A stretch of DNA of 64,000 bases from Protea cynaroides. Taxonomy: Eukaryota; Streptophyta; Magnoliopsida; Proteales; Proteaceae. The stretch is taken from NCBI GenBank assembly GCA_028583415.1, contig CM053267.1:22017814-22081813 (forward strand), read 5' to 3'. Made by a program: the position numbers and the translations under genes. A model generated the notes under the pieces. It was given only the letters and a program-made list of their open reading frames with translations, did no database searches and was not told the origin of the DNA. Below, in pieces: positions 23,584-34,072 of this stretch; position 1 is the first letter of the stretch; the number at the start of each line of letters is the position of its first letter.

Positions 23584-23735
23584 TATCGGTCAACGGTTTT
23601 GCCCATACCGGTCGACCGGTACCCCCTGGGTACCGTGACCGCTATCTCTTGGCCAAGAGATGGTGTTGCCCGGTCGATCATACCGGTTGCACCATACTCT
23701 AGAGAGTAGGAACTGGTATGTTGCGACCGGTCAGC
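23584..23735 (-). promoter_or_regulatory. ACCGGT-type motif array at the antisense promoter of A
   Basis: At least seven words related to ACCGGT/GACCGGTA, many as inverted pairs (ATACCGGTCGACCGGTACC near 23605), lie directly upstream of the antisense gene's first exon. The same word type forms arrays in this element's LTR. In B the equivalent place holds the GGGTCGA type instead. Confidence 0.65.
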
Positions 23736-23900
23736 TATGTGCAACCCAAAAAAAATTTTGGAAAAATTTTAAAAATTTCAATATTAAGTTTCCATTTCGA
23801 TTATTCGCCTTGCAATTGCTAAATACTAACACTATTATGATTATTCGACTGTACCTCATGTGTTATGTCTTCATCTCAGATCCAAACAGACTAATCTAGG

Positions 23901-25185
23901 ATGGTAGGCGAAAATGGTCAAAGAGGTTCACGGACGTGTCACCACTCTAGGATGCGCCAAACTGAGAAAAATGTGGAAACTGGATATGTTGAAGAGCAAA
24001 ATCGGAACCCATAAAGTGGAGAAGGGCAAATCCCTAGGGCATCGACAAACTTGCCAGGCCCTCCTCACACTAACTCGGAGATGATTGTCACAAATTTGAT
24101 TTATCAGATGGAAGCTCAGTAGAAGACGTTTCTGAATGAGACGTTAAAGATGTTCAGGCCACCAAGATATATCCCCATAGAAGGCACACCTGAACATAGG
24201 GGAAATAACACCACATGGCCAATGGATGGTAGCTCTGGGCCAATGGGCCAAGGACAGAATCTACAACCACCACACCAATTTCCATCGTCGTCTGCCAATC
24301 ACGGAGTCTATCCGTACCCACCACCATGGTATGGAATTGTACAGGGGCAAAATGACATAAGCCGAGCAGTGGAAAGGTTCTTGAAGCTGAAACCCCCTAC
24401 CTTCACAGGGAAACCAGGAAAACCACTGTGGCTTGTACAGTGGGTTGCTGAGATGGAGAAGAATTTCCGTCTGATGACATGTACTGAGGATGAGAAGGTT
24501 TTGTTTGCTACGCACATGCTAAAGGAAGATGCAAATGCCTGGTGGAATTCTACCTGGTCATACTTAGAGGTAAAGCACACCCAGATCGATTGGGCAATAT
24601 TCAAGGTAGCTTTCTTCGATAAATATTTTCCAAAGAACTTCAGATATCAAATGGAGAAGGAATTCCTTAATCTGTAGCAATCTCAATCGACTGTTGATGC
24701 TTACCAGCAAAGGTATGAAGAGATATTTTTCTTTGCACCGGCAAGCATGCAAGAAGAAGAAACCAAGACTCATAGGTTCATCATGGGATTACGAGGAAGC
24801 ATTAGAGAGCACGTCTTGGGTCTGGAGAAGAAAGTTTATAATGAGGCTGTGCAGATTTCCAGAGTAATTAAATCCAGTCAAAGAGATAACTTCTTTGCTC
24901 AGAATAGGGGACTGAAGAGGCCTGCTACTGAGACTTTAGGTGGTGGCAATCATAGACCATTCCGCCCATACAGGGCTTAGTCCACTGTGGTGCCTGCAAG
25001 GAACACTACTGCACCACCACCGACACAGTTCACTAGACAGAACCAGAACGTTAAATGTTTCAACTGTCAGCAACTGGGTCATATTGCAAGAACTTGCACC
25101 CTACCTAGGAAGCAACCTCCACAGCAAGGAAAGGTATTCGTAGTCACCACTGAAGAGGCAGCCGCATCACCTGATGTGGTTACTG
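23901..25185 (+). pseudogene. gag: gag of element A (capsid and CCHC nucleocapsid), exon 1 of gag-pol
   Basis: Gag forms the particle that packages element RNA. The frame runs from ATG 23901 without a frameshift and is interrupted by stops at 24012-24014, 24120-24122, 24675-24677 and 24978-24980; the last two are CAG-to-TAG compared with C. The retrotransposon Gag domain lies at about 24360-24870, with W-W-N-S and F-F-D-K-Y-F-P-K motifs. A zinc knuckle C-x2-C-x4-H-x4-C (CFNCQQLGHIARTC) sits near 25056-25100. The exon ends with S-P-D-V-V-T-G at a splice donor shared with B and C. The start is chosen because it is in frame and follows the long leader. The N-terminal part is poorly conserved. 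Confidence 0.88.
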
Positions 25186-25262
25186 GTATGATTCTATCCC
25201 TTCCTATTTGTTTTACTGTCGTTATGTTGAGCATGTAGAACTAAGGGATAACTAAATTTTAG
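25186..25262 (+). other. Intron at the gag/protease junction of A (77 nt)
   Basis: The donor is ACTG/GTATGA and the acceptor AATTTTAG/GGACTG. Removing it joins codon phase 1 to give D-V-V-T-G-T-V, in frame with the protease. Unspliced RNA reads a stop inside the intron (ATG TAG near 25236). The equivalent intron is 79 nt in C and 72 nt in B, with the same phase and a shared GAGCATGTAGA word near the branch region. Confidence 0.75.
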
Positions 25263-28200
25263 GGACTGTAAATATAGCTGGTATACCTACCAGAGTACTC
25301 TTTGACTCTGGGGCCACGCACTCTTTCGTTTTTATTTTTTTTGGGAAGCGAATGTAATTACCTGTAAAGTATTTGAACCCAAGCTTGATAGTTCGCTCTC
25401 CATTGGGAGTCGAAGTGGCATTGACTAAATATTATGAGCCGTGTACAGTGAGTATTGAGGGCCGAAACCTATAAGCAAATCAGGTTTAACTCGAGATGGC
25501 AGACTTTGACGTCATCTTGGGAATGGATTGGCTAGGCCATCATTCTGCTAGCTTATTATGTGTTGAAAGGAAACTTGTGCTTAAAGATGAGAAGGGCAAG
25601 GAGTTTAGCTTTACTGGGACCATGTTACCTAGGAAGCGGAAGCTGATCCTCTCCGCCCTAAAAGCTAAGAGATGCCTAGAGAAGGTAGGAGTAGGGTATT
25701 TAGTGTCTGTGGTCAACATAACTGCTGAGGTGCCAAGGATGGAAGATCTAGATGTGGTACGAGAGTTTCCAAATGTGTTTCTAAAAGATATCCCAGGTCT
25801 ACCTCCAGACAGGGTTACAGAGTTCATGATAGACCTGATGCCAGGGTCGGCACCGGTGTCTAAAGCACCGTACAGGATGGCCCCCTACAGAATTAAAGGA
25901 GTTGAAGACCCAATTACAAGAACTATTAGATAAGGATTTCATACGACCAAGCATATCACCATGGGGAGCACCTGTATTGTTCGTCAAGAAGAAGGACGGT
26001 AGTGTATGGCTATGTATCGACTACCGAGAGATGAACAAGTTAACCATCAAGAATCGATATCCTTTGCCTAGGATCGATGATCTATTCGATCAGTTACAGG
26101 GTGCAAAGGTTTTCTCGAAGATTGATATCAGATCAGAGTATCACCAATTGAAGATCAAGGCCGGAGATATTCCAAAGACTGCTTTCAGGACAAGGTATGG
26201 GCATTATGAGTTTCTGCTAATGTCGTTCAGGTTGACTAACACTCCAGTGTCGTTCATGGAACTGATGAACCGAGTGTTTCATGACATGTTGGACACTTTC
26301 GTCATTGTATTCATCGAGGACACATTGGTCTACTCAAAGGACAGGGAGGCTCATGCAACACATTTGAGAGTAGCCCTACAACGGCTGAGAAGGGAGAAGC
26401 TTTATGCCAAGTTCAAGAAATGTGAATTTTGGCTGAAGGAGGTGGCTTTCATGGGCCACGTAGTATCTGACGATGGTATCAAGGTAGATCCAAGTAAGAT
26501 AGCTGCTATAGTAGGATGGGAAGCACCAAAATCAGTTGTGGAGATTCGTAGTTTCCTTGGATTGGCTGGTTACTATAGAAGATTCATGGAAGACTACTCA
26601 AGGATCACCGTTCCACTTACTAGACTAACCAAGAAAGGAGAAAATTTTATATGGTCAGATGAGTGCGAGAAATGCTTTCAGACTTTGAAGTCAAGACTAG
26701 TCTCTGCACCTATCTTGACCATCCTAGCACCAGGCTTACCGTTTACCCTATATACGGATGCCTCAGGGTTGGGTCTTGGATGTGTATTGATGCAAGGAGA
26801 ATAGGTGATTGCCTATGCATCAAGACAATTGAAAGAGCATGAGAAGAATTATCCTACATATGATTTGGAGTTAGCAGCGGTTATACATGCAATCAAGACT
26901 TGGAGACACTACCTTTACGGTGAAAATTTTCAGATTAAGTCGGATCACAAGAGCTTAACTTACCTTTTCACTCAGAAGGACCTGAATATGAGACAGAAGA
27001 GATGGCTGGAATTATTAAAAGATTATGATTGTGACATTCAGTACCACCCGGGTAAGGCAAATGTTGTGGCTGATGCCTTAAGCAGAAAGTGGGCATTGAA
27101 ACCTGAGGCAGGACCAAGTACAAAAGCTGCATTATGTGCTGCAGCCTCAAGCTCAATAAAGAATGATGAAGAGTTTATATTAGAGACTGCAGGAGATCCA
27201 GTAGAACAGGACTTAATTCATAAGTTCACATTGATGTTCGCAGCTCTGAAGATCTCATCGGATCTAATAGATGAAGTCAAAGTAGCAATCCTACAGGATC
27301 CACATCTCAAGACTGTGCAAGAAGACCTGGAGAAGGGTAAAAGTAATACTGACTTCACCTTGGATTCAGACAGGGTACTCAGGTATCGTGGACGATTATG
27401 CATACTTGAGAGTGAGGACTCCAATATTAGAGATAGAGTTATGATAGAAGCTCATTACACTCCATATTCGGTACATCCAAGAAGCACCAAAATGTACCTT
27501 GATTTAAGAAGATTATATTGGTAGAGGGGTATGAAAGTGGATATAGCTCATTTCATATTCCAATGTCTGAATTGCCAGTAAGTCAAAGCAGAAAGGCAGA
27601 GACCCGCAGGTTTGCTACATCCACTACCGGAACCTGCATGGAAGTAGGATTGCATCACATTGGATTTCGTCACTGGCCTACCCTTGACACCAAGGTCGAT
27701 GGATGTAGTTTGGGTTATAGTCGATTGACTTACCAAGACAGCTCGATTCATTGCGGTCAGACCTCAGTATACCATGGAGAAGCTGGCCAAGCTATATGTA
27801 GATAATATAGTCAAACTTCATGGTGTCCCAAAGAGTATAGTATCTGATAGAGATCCCCATTTTACATCAAAGTTCTGGGAAGGATTACAGAAAGTTATGG
27901 GAACCAAGTTGACGTTTAGTACAGCTTTTCACCCTCAGACGGATGGGTAGTCAGAATGAACTATTCAAATTTTAGAAGATATGCTCCGAGCTTGTGCCCT
28001 AGATTTCAAAGGAGCTTGGGACGATAAGCTATCGCTCATCGAGTTCGCTTATAACAATAGCTACCAGACTACAATTCACATGGCACCATATGAGGCACTG
28101 TATGGGAAGAAATGTCGTACACCTCTGTTATGGAATGAGGTGAAAGGAAGAAGAATTATAAGACCGGAGTTTGTCAAAGAAACTTGTCGAGTGATTGATT

Positions 28201-28738
28201 AGATCAAGGAAAGAGTGAAGACAGCTCAAGTTGGACAGAAGCACTATGCGGATAACGACATCGAGATCTGAATTTTACAGTGGGTGACAAGGTATTCTTG
28301 AAGATATCACCTGTGTGAGGTCTGAAATGGTTTGGTAAGAAGGGAAAGCTATGCCCCAGGTACGTGGGACCATATGAGATTTTGACCAGGTGTGGTAATG
28401 TAGTATATCAACTGGCTCTACGACCATCCATGTCAAGCGTTCATGACGTGTTCCATGTATCTTTATTGAAGAAGTATGTCAGGGATCCACCGCACATCTT
28501 GACAGCAGACCCACCAGACTTGACAGAGGACTTGACATTTGAAGTTTTACCTGTGATGCTTACAAGTTGAAAAGTACCACATCTCCGAAGCAAGGATATC
28601 CACTATGTGAAAGTACATTGGAAGAGCCAAGATGTAGAAGAAATTACTTGGGAGGAAGAGAACGCAATGAGAAAGGAATACCCTAACATTTTCGATGACC
28701 AAGGTACGTTCAAATTTCGAGGCCAAAATTTTTTTTAA
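25263..28738 (+). pseudogene. pol: pol of element A: protease, RT, RNase H, integrase, chromodomain
   Basis: The aspartic protease carries L-F-D-S-G-A near 25300. RT lies at about 25900-26560, with the catalytic box changed to V-F-I-E-D (Asp to Glu, near 26310). RNase H runs to about 27090 (D-A-S-G-L-G-L, Y-A-S-R-Q-L-K, D-H-K-S-L). The integrase zinc-binding part and D-D-E core lie at about 27430-28130, and the chromodomain-like tail (Y-V-K-V-H-W, I-T-W-E-E-E) at about 28600-28700. Breaks are stops at 25355, 25472, 25487, 26802, 27522 and several in integrase, a one-base insertion near 25882 and a deletion near 28250. Together these enzymes copy RNA to DNA and insert it; the chromodomain may steer insertion to heterochromatin. 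The stop at 28736-28738 ends 67 bp before the LTR. Confidence 0.92.
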
Positions 28739-28792
28739 GGGTAAGGGAGTTGTGGAACCTACATGCAAATTTCGGGGACGAAATTTCTTTTA

Positions 28793-28805
28793 CGGGTGTG
28801 GGAGT
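28793..28805 (+). other. Polypurine tract of A
   Basis: CGGGTGTGGGAGT lies immediately before the 3' LTR. The preceding words GGGGACGAAATTTC are also found before the LTR in B and F, so the whole junction is conserved. Confidence 0.75.
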
Positions 28806-31130
28806 TGTAAGACCCGCACTCCATGAACCCAATCTAAACCTTGATTTCATGTCGTAACAGGTCATCCAATCATCACCGGGCCAGACGGGACGAGCGGATG
28901 GCAACCAGGTATGAAATCGGCCAAACAGACCAAATTAAGTATGAATTTAGTCATACCTGGTACCGACCGACCGGTATAGTCAGCAGACTACCAAGATCTG
29001 AAATTGGATCTCTACGGATCCTACTTTCCAAATTCCGAACCCTAAGACTTTCTAAATCCTAGAAGGCTTCCTAAACCTAAACCTAGCCTATATAAACACC
29101 TCTAAACCTCTTAAAATCTCTTCCATCGATCCTCATAACCCCTAGAAAGGAGAAAGAGGCTGAAGAAGGAGGAGAAGCTAGGAAGAGCCGATATTGTTAT
29201 TCGACGAAGAACACCTTACCGCCAGTCGACAGTGAGTGCTTAAACCTTCTTTTACATTATGACTCCAGGATTATGAGTCTAGTATGGTTAGGTTGCTTTG
29301 ATCAATACCATGCAAAGCAGGTATTGATCTAAAACCCTATTTTGCCAATAAACCCTATTTTTCACCGACAAACCCTAATCTAGTCGGTAAACCCTAGATT
29401 CAAGTTCTAGGAAGAAGACCGTCAAAGCTAGGACTTGAATGGAGTTGCAAACAACTCTAACTCAATGTTCAGACCTAGAATGTGTAGGGGAACCCTAAGA
29501 TCAATAGGCGATGATCGACGATAGTCAAGAACCGGACGTATGGTCTTCTAGAGACATACCAGTCGACTATACGGTTGCACCCTGTGCGACTGGTACTGCG
29601 ACCGGTACCTTCCGGGGGCTGGTCTGTGGGGACCGGCTGACCATACCGGTCACAGGTTTCCCCACAGTGCTGCGACCGGTACTGTGATCGGTCAACTCTG
29701 TGAGATGTGTTTTACCATTATTGGTTTTTCGACCAACGTAAATCTATTCTAACTAAACCCTAATATCGTATATGACTTTGTGATAGCATGTTTGGATCTT
29801 GCGACGCGGAGCAAGCTATCAAATGAGCATCAGGTAAGGGAATCAGACCTAAACCCTAATAATATAATGGACAGTAAACTGTTGTTAATAACTATGATTC
29901 TGTGGATTGATGTTTGTACATACTCGCATGTCATCCTTTACTTTCAGTTATTATTATTGTTCATGCATGCTCGCTATGCTAGGATGTGATTGTTAGGCAT
30001 GTGATTGTTTTCATTAGTGTGTGGAATGAGAAGAGCTTGGGGTCTGGGATCAATCCTTACACTAGCACCTTTTCGTAGTATTCTATCTTAGCATGCTTGG
30101 TGCGGGTAGGGCATCAGGGGGAGGACGGGGTACTGTTGTCTCCGGCCTGGCCACCAGACTTAGCTCTATCTCTATGCCATAGGGAGTTATGTTGGGATAG
30201 GATCTATCTATCATATTGTTCTGTCTTAACATGCTTGGTGCGGGTAGGGCATCAGGGGGAGGGCGTGGTATTGTGGTGTCTGGCCTGGCCACCAGACTCT
30301 AGCTCTATCTCTATGCCGTAGGGAGCTGTGTTGGGATAGGGCCTACTGTGATGACATTTAGGATTGGTTAGTTGCGAGCCCTGTTTGCAAGCCCTCGCCA
30401 ATAGGGGCTTACGTGTTGGTATCGGTAGAGCATCAGAGGAGGTGTTGGCGATGTTGATCGGGATGCCTTAGCTCTATCTCTATTCCATGGTAGGTGCATG
30501 TGGGACGACAGTGGTGTGATCTACTGGGCGGCTTTACACACTCGTGTATAGAGGTGCGGTGGCCGCCAATCCTTTCTATAGCACATTGCAAACTTAAATC
30601 AGACCATATTATAATATGATTGTTACTCATGTATATAAATGTTACATTGTCTGATTGTCTTACTGAGCTAAGTTGTGAGCTCACCCTTATATATACACCA
30701 TTTTTAGATGTTGATGCAGGTTACATGGTGGATGAATACATGAACGCGCTGGCATATGGAGGCGTGGCTGCTCTGGATGTGCAGGCAAGAGAGGACGAAC
30801 ATGACACTTCATGCGAGTGCGCTTTCTGTGTATACCTTTAAGATTTGATTTGATTTTATTTATTTTAATTATTTTCAATTGGGATGAAGTTGATGTAAAG
30901 ATATTATTTATGTTTTGGTTATTTGAATAATTGATATTTTATTTAAATTTATCAATAGATTACTCAGTTCATTTTATTAAAGACTTCCATTGTATTTATT
31001 ATTATTCTGATCGTGGTTATGTGCAATGGTTTGTATGAGTGGACACGATCTTATTGAGATCCTGGTGTGAGCCGTTGGTTCAGTGACGGTTCACTCACAC
31101 TTCTGGTTCAACTGGAATTGGGGTGTGACA
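28806..31130 (+). repeat. 3' LTR of element A
   Basis: The LTR is 2325 bp, TGTAAGACCC...TGTGACA, and is followed by the duplication TTAAC (31131-31135) and the rest of D's LTR. It repeats the 5' LTR features: TATA at 29088, donor after 29231, 60-nt exon at 29774-29833 (acceptor AG lost), motif array at 29527-29695 and coding exon at 30708-30841. Confidence 0.95.
30708..30841 (+). CDS. Conserved LTR-encoded exon (element A, 3' LTR)
   Basis: This is the second copy within A. It has the same 44 codons, with a Gly-to-Arg type change in the middle and C-E-C-A-F-C at the end; the acceptor TTTTTAG is intact and there is no stop inside. In the 3' LTR it lies downstream of pol, so it could also serve as a terminal exon of transcripts starting inside the element. 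See 21089-21222 for the argument that it is coding. Confidence 0.55.
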
Positions 31131-31174
31131 TTAACTTATGCTGAGGGTGGCAAAAATGGGGTGCTTACACAATC

Positions 31175-31437
31175 CATTCTCAAAATGACATCAAAGTCTG
31201 CCATCTCGAGTTGAACCAGATTTTCTTCTAGGTTTCGCCCCTCAATACTAACTGAGCATGGCCCATAGCGTTGATTCAACGCCACTTCTACTCCCAACAG
31301 AGAGCGAACTATCAAGCTTGGGGTTAAGTACTTGACAGGTAATTCCATTCGCTTCCCAAAAGACATAGAAACAAAGGAGTGTGTAGCCCTAGAGTCGAAG
31401 AGTACTCTGGCAGGTACACCAGTTATATCTACAATTC
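31175..31437 (-). pseudogene. pol: Protease segment of element C pol
   Basis: Minus-strand continuation of the Pol fragment at 1-1467. It begins after the splice acceptor and reads G-V-P-A-R-V-L-F-D-S near 31420-31395. The active-site Gly is changed to Arg (D-S-R-A). It runs into M-A-D-F-D-V-I-L, where element D inserted. No stop is visible within this part. Confidence 0.88.
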
Positions 31438-31516
31438 CTGAAATTTACTTCTCCCTTAATCTACATGCTCATACATAACAAAATAGTAAGAAAAATAGTA
31501 AGGGATGGAATCATAC
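31438..31516 (-). other. Intron at the gag/protease junction of C (79 nt)
   Basis: On minus, the donor is ACTG/GTATGA and the acceptor AAATTTCAG/GAATTG. Splicing joins D-V-V-T-G to I-V-D-I-T-G in frame. Without splicing the Gag frame ends at the ATG TAG inside the intron, as in A. Confidence 0.75.
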
Positions 31517-32577
31517 CAGTAACCACATCAGGTGATGCGGCTACCTCTTCAGTGGTGACTGCAAATATCTTCCCTTGCTGTGGCAGTTGCTTTTTAGGTA
31601 GAGTACAGGTCTTTGCATAATGACCCAATTGTTGGCAGTTGAAACATTTGACGTTTAGGTTTTGTCTAGCTAGTTGTGATGGTGGTGGTGCAGTAGTATT
31701 CCTTGCTGGCACCACAGTAGACTGAGCCCTGTATGGGCGGAATGGTCTAGTGTTCCCTCCACCCGAAGTCTCAGTAGCAGGCCTCTTCAGTCCCCTGTTT
31801 TGAGCAAAGAAGCTATCTCTTTGGCTTGATTCAATCACCCTAGCAATTTGCACAGCCTCTTTATATATTTTATATTTTCTTTTACAAACCCAAGACGTGC
31901 TCTCGGATACTTCCTCGCAATCCCATGGTGAACCTACGGGTCTTGGTTTCCTCCTCTTGCATGTTTGCTGGAGCGAAGAAAAATAGCTCTTCATACCTCT
32001 ACTGGTATGCATCAACAGTCAACTGGGATTGTTGCAGGTTTAAGAATTCCTTCTCCATTTGATCACGAAAGCTCTTCGGAAAGTACTTATCAAAGAAAGC
32101 TCCCTTGAATATTTCCCAAGTGATCTGGGTGTGCTTCGTCTCCAAGTATGTACGGGTAGAGTTCCACCAGGCATTAGCATCTTACTTGAGCATGTGCGTA
32201 GCAAATAGCACCTTTTCATCCTCCGTGCAAGTCATCAGACGAAAGTTCTTTTTCATCTCAGAAACTCACTGTGCAGGCCATAGTGGTTTTCCTAGTTTCC
32301 CTCTGAAAGTAGGGGGTCTCAATTTCAAAAACCTATCCACCGCTCGACTTAGGTCATTCTGCCCCTATGCATTTGTTCCATAACATGGTAGTGGGTACAG
32401 ATAGATCCCTTAATAGGCATATGACGTTGGAAATTGGTGTGGTGGTTGTAGATTATGTCCTTGGCCCATCGGCCCAGTACTACCATCCATTGGCAGTGTG
32501 GTGTTATTACCCCCAGACTCAGGTGTACCTTCTGTAGGAATATATCTCGGTGGCCTAAACATCAACATCTCATTCTA
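31517..32577 (-). pseudogene. gag: gag of element C, 5' part deleted
   Basis: This Gag closely matches A, including the capsid motif F-F-D-K-Y-F-P-K (near 32090) and a zinc knuckle C-x2-C-x4-H-x4-C (CFNCQQLGHYAKTC, near 31655-31610). It has stops near 32190, 32270, 32355 and 32370 and a disturbed stretch near 31870. Its first part, corresponding to about 23901-24140 of A, and the gag leader are missing: the frame runs directly into the antisense gene at about 32577. Confidence 0.85.
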
Positions 32578-33721
32578 TGGTGGCGCAAGCCCATTTTCCC
32601 AGGTTTGAAGAGAAGAACATCGAATCGAGGCGATGTGTAAACCTGGAGCAGCTACAATGATTTGACGTTGAAGCAGCCTTTGGTGCACTCGGGTGGTTAC
32701 CCGTTATTACTTACACAGTGACTACCCGTCCCAACCTAGTCAAGAATTTCTACGCTAACCTAGAGGTCGAGGGGAATAATAAAGACTTAGACGTGGTAGG
32801 GACCTCCACCTAACCAGCTTTGTCAAAGGTGTTCCCATATCCTTCGACACTCACCAGCTCGCTGATCTTTTGGGGATTCCAAATGATGGTGACTTGGTTT
32901 ACTATGCCCCCAAGATGAAGAGAATCTTTACTGATGATCTGCGCCAGGAGGTTTCAGAGCAGATCCTTAACCCAGGGGGGCCCATGAAAGCTGCCAGTTT
33001 GAGACCTGTTCCTCGGGTATATTGCTGCATCATCCAACATGACATTGTTCCTCAGAGCGGCCACTACAGTGAGTTATCTCAGCTCACCCAGTATCTGACT
33101 TACTGTGTCTGCACTAGGGAGCGAGTCTGCCTTCCTTACATTATCATCAGGACCATGCGTCAGGCTACCATGCCCAATCAGATAAGCAACCTTCCTTATG
33201 GCCGGCTTATTACTACACTCCTGCAGCGCCTTCGAGTAGACATGAGGGATGAGATTGTGGTTGAGTACACCATGACCTCAGACATTGATTGGGCTGCCAT
33301 TCTCCGGATGAAGTTGGATAGTCTACTGATCAGTGATGAGGAGCTAGAGGCTTGTCCTCGTCCACTTAGGAGGGTAGCAGCAACGGCAACAGTAGCAGCA
33401 GTAGCCAATGCGGCTCATGCAGAAGAGGCAGGGGATGATGATGATCAGATGGAGGACGTCCCTGCACCGAAACCGCAGCCCATACCTACAGCAGGACCAT
33501 CCCATCCTCCTCCTGATACCCCGATGGGTTTGTTTGTAGAGATTCGTGATGCCCAACGTGAGATGAACCGTAACCTAGGGTGCCTTTCTCGCAGTCTCAG
33601 AGTCATGCAGGAGCAGGTACACTGGCTCAGGGTAGCATATGAGTGTGATTATGACATCCTGACCCTATTCCTCCTATGCCCCCAACCCCATAATGGACCA
33701 CCTTATTTTTCTCTCTCATGA
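32578..33721 (+). pseudogene. Antisense gene of element C (putative plant transposon protein-like)
   Basis: Homologue of 21839-22988 on the strand opposite to gag-pol. The start and 5' intron are lost in the gag fusion. The 5' part has CGA-to-TGA near 32657 and a frameshift between about 32790 and 32830. From 32870 a long open frame keeps the domain end (P-R-V-Y, T-Q-Y-L-T-Y-C-V-C, S-N-L-P-Y-G-R-L-I), the acidic linker (D-D-D-D-Q-M-E-D) with a Pro-rich stretch, and the helical tail (E-I-R-D-A-Q-R-E-M, Q-V-H-W-L-R). A one-base change near 33660 replaces the usual P-P-M-P-P ending. It is the best-preserved view of the C-terminal half in this window. Confidence 0.78.
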
Positions 33722-34056
33722 AACAGTTTATTATAATAGGATAACTGTCCGATTTGTGGACTATACCCTGTGGTATAATTAACTCTTTCACTTTTTGGAT
33801 ATTTTATGTTTATATAATTTTCTTCTTACTTGTCATGGTAATTTATGATCATTCTGCTTGTCACTATGGTTTCCTCACTAGAGCATGTCTATTTATTAAT
33901 TCCACTTTTAGTAAGTACATCATGCTCTATAGTATTTAGTCTCAGGCATCAAACAAGTGCTTAGGCTGTGTTTTTATTAAAGCTTTTTAATTTTTTTCCT
34001 ATCTCAATTCATCGACTCAGTCAAGTGCATGCATGGTCTGTTGGACAGAGCCTAAG
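33722..34056. other. Leader of element C between antisense gene and primer site
   Basis: This is an AT-rich stretch with no frame of note. The words ACTGTCC and TTGTGGAC near 33740 also occur after the antisense gene in A and B, so this may be the antisense 3' UTR and poly(A) region. Confidence 0.5.
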
Positions 34057-34069
34057 AGCTCTAATACCA
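34057..34069 (-). other. Primer binding site of C (initiator-Met tRNA)
   Basis: On minus, TGGTATTAGAGCT lies three bases after the LTR end. It differs from the canonical Met site in A and B by one C-to-T change. Confidence 0.85.
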
Positions 34070-34072
34070 AGT

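Larger units (their letters stand above)
19183..31130 (+). mobile_element. Element A: full-length Ty3/gypsy Tekay-like retrotransposon, inactive
   Basis: The element is 11,948 bp with LTRs at 19183-21512 and 28806-31130 and target duplication TTAAC. The order is LTR, initiator-Met primer site, antisense gene (21839-23419, minus), gag (23901-25185), short intron, protease-RT-RNase H-integrase-chromodomain (25263-28738), purine-rich tract, LTR. RT wording, LTR length, the Met primer site and the chromodomain-like end indicate a Tekay/Del chromovirus. The LTRs differ visibly (about 5 percent overall by eye, more in U3), so the insertion is old but younger than D. Several nonsense changes and at least two frameshifts inactivate it. 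Confidence 0.95.
1468..31169 (-). mobile_element. Element D: large retrotransposon derivative (LARD), non-coding, about 17.7 kb without insert A
   Basis: The segments 1468-5894 and 14522-19182 plus 31136-31169 are long direct repeats bounded by TGT...ACA and flanked by the duplication CAATC. Orientation is minus. Next to the right LTR (14520 down to 14501) the minus strand reads TGG CGA C and so on, a primer-site-like sequence one base after the LTR end. Next to the left LTR the minus strand has a purine run AAAAGAGGGG just before the LTR (5898-5909). The 8.6-kb interior has no credible reading frame in any frame and is largely degenerate tandem arrays. Such elements must be moved by proteins of another element. 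The tRNA used as primer is not identified; it should end in AGTCGCCA. Confidence 0.9.

Noticed and set aside
1468..31169. Plus-strand orientation for element D
   Set aside because: No TGG primer site follows 5894 on plus. On minus both a TGG primer-like site (14520) and an AAAAGAGGGG purine tract (5898-5909) are in the right places.
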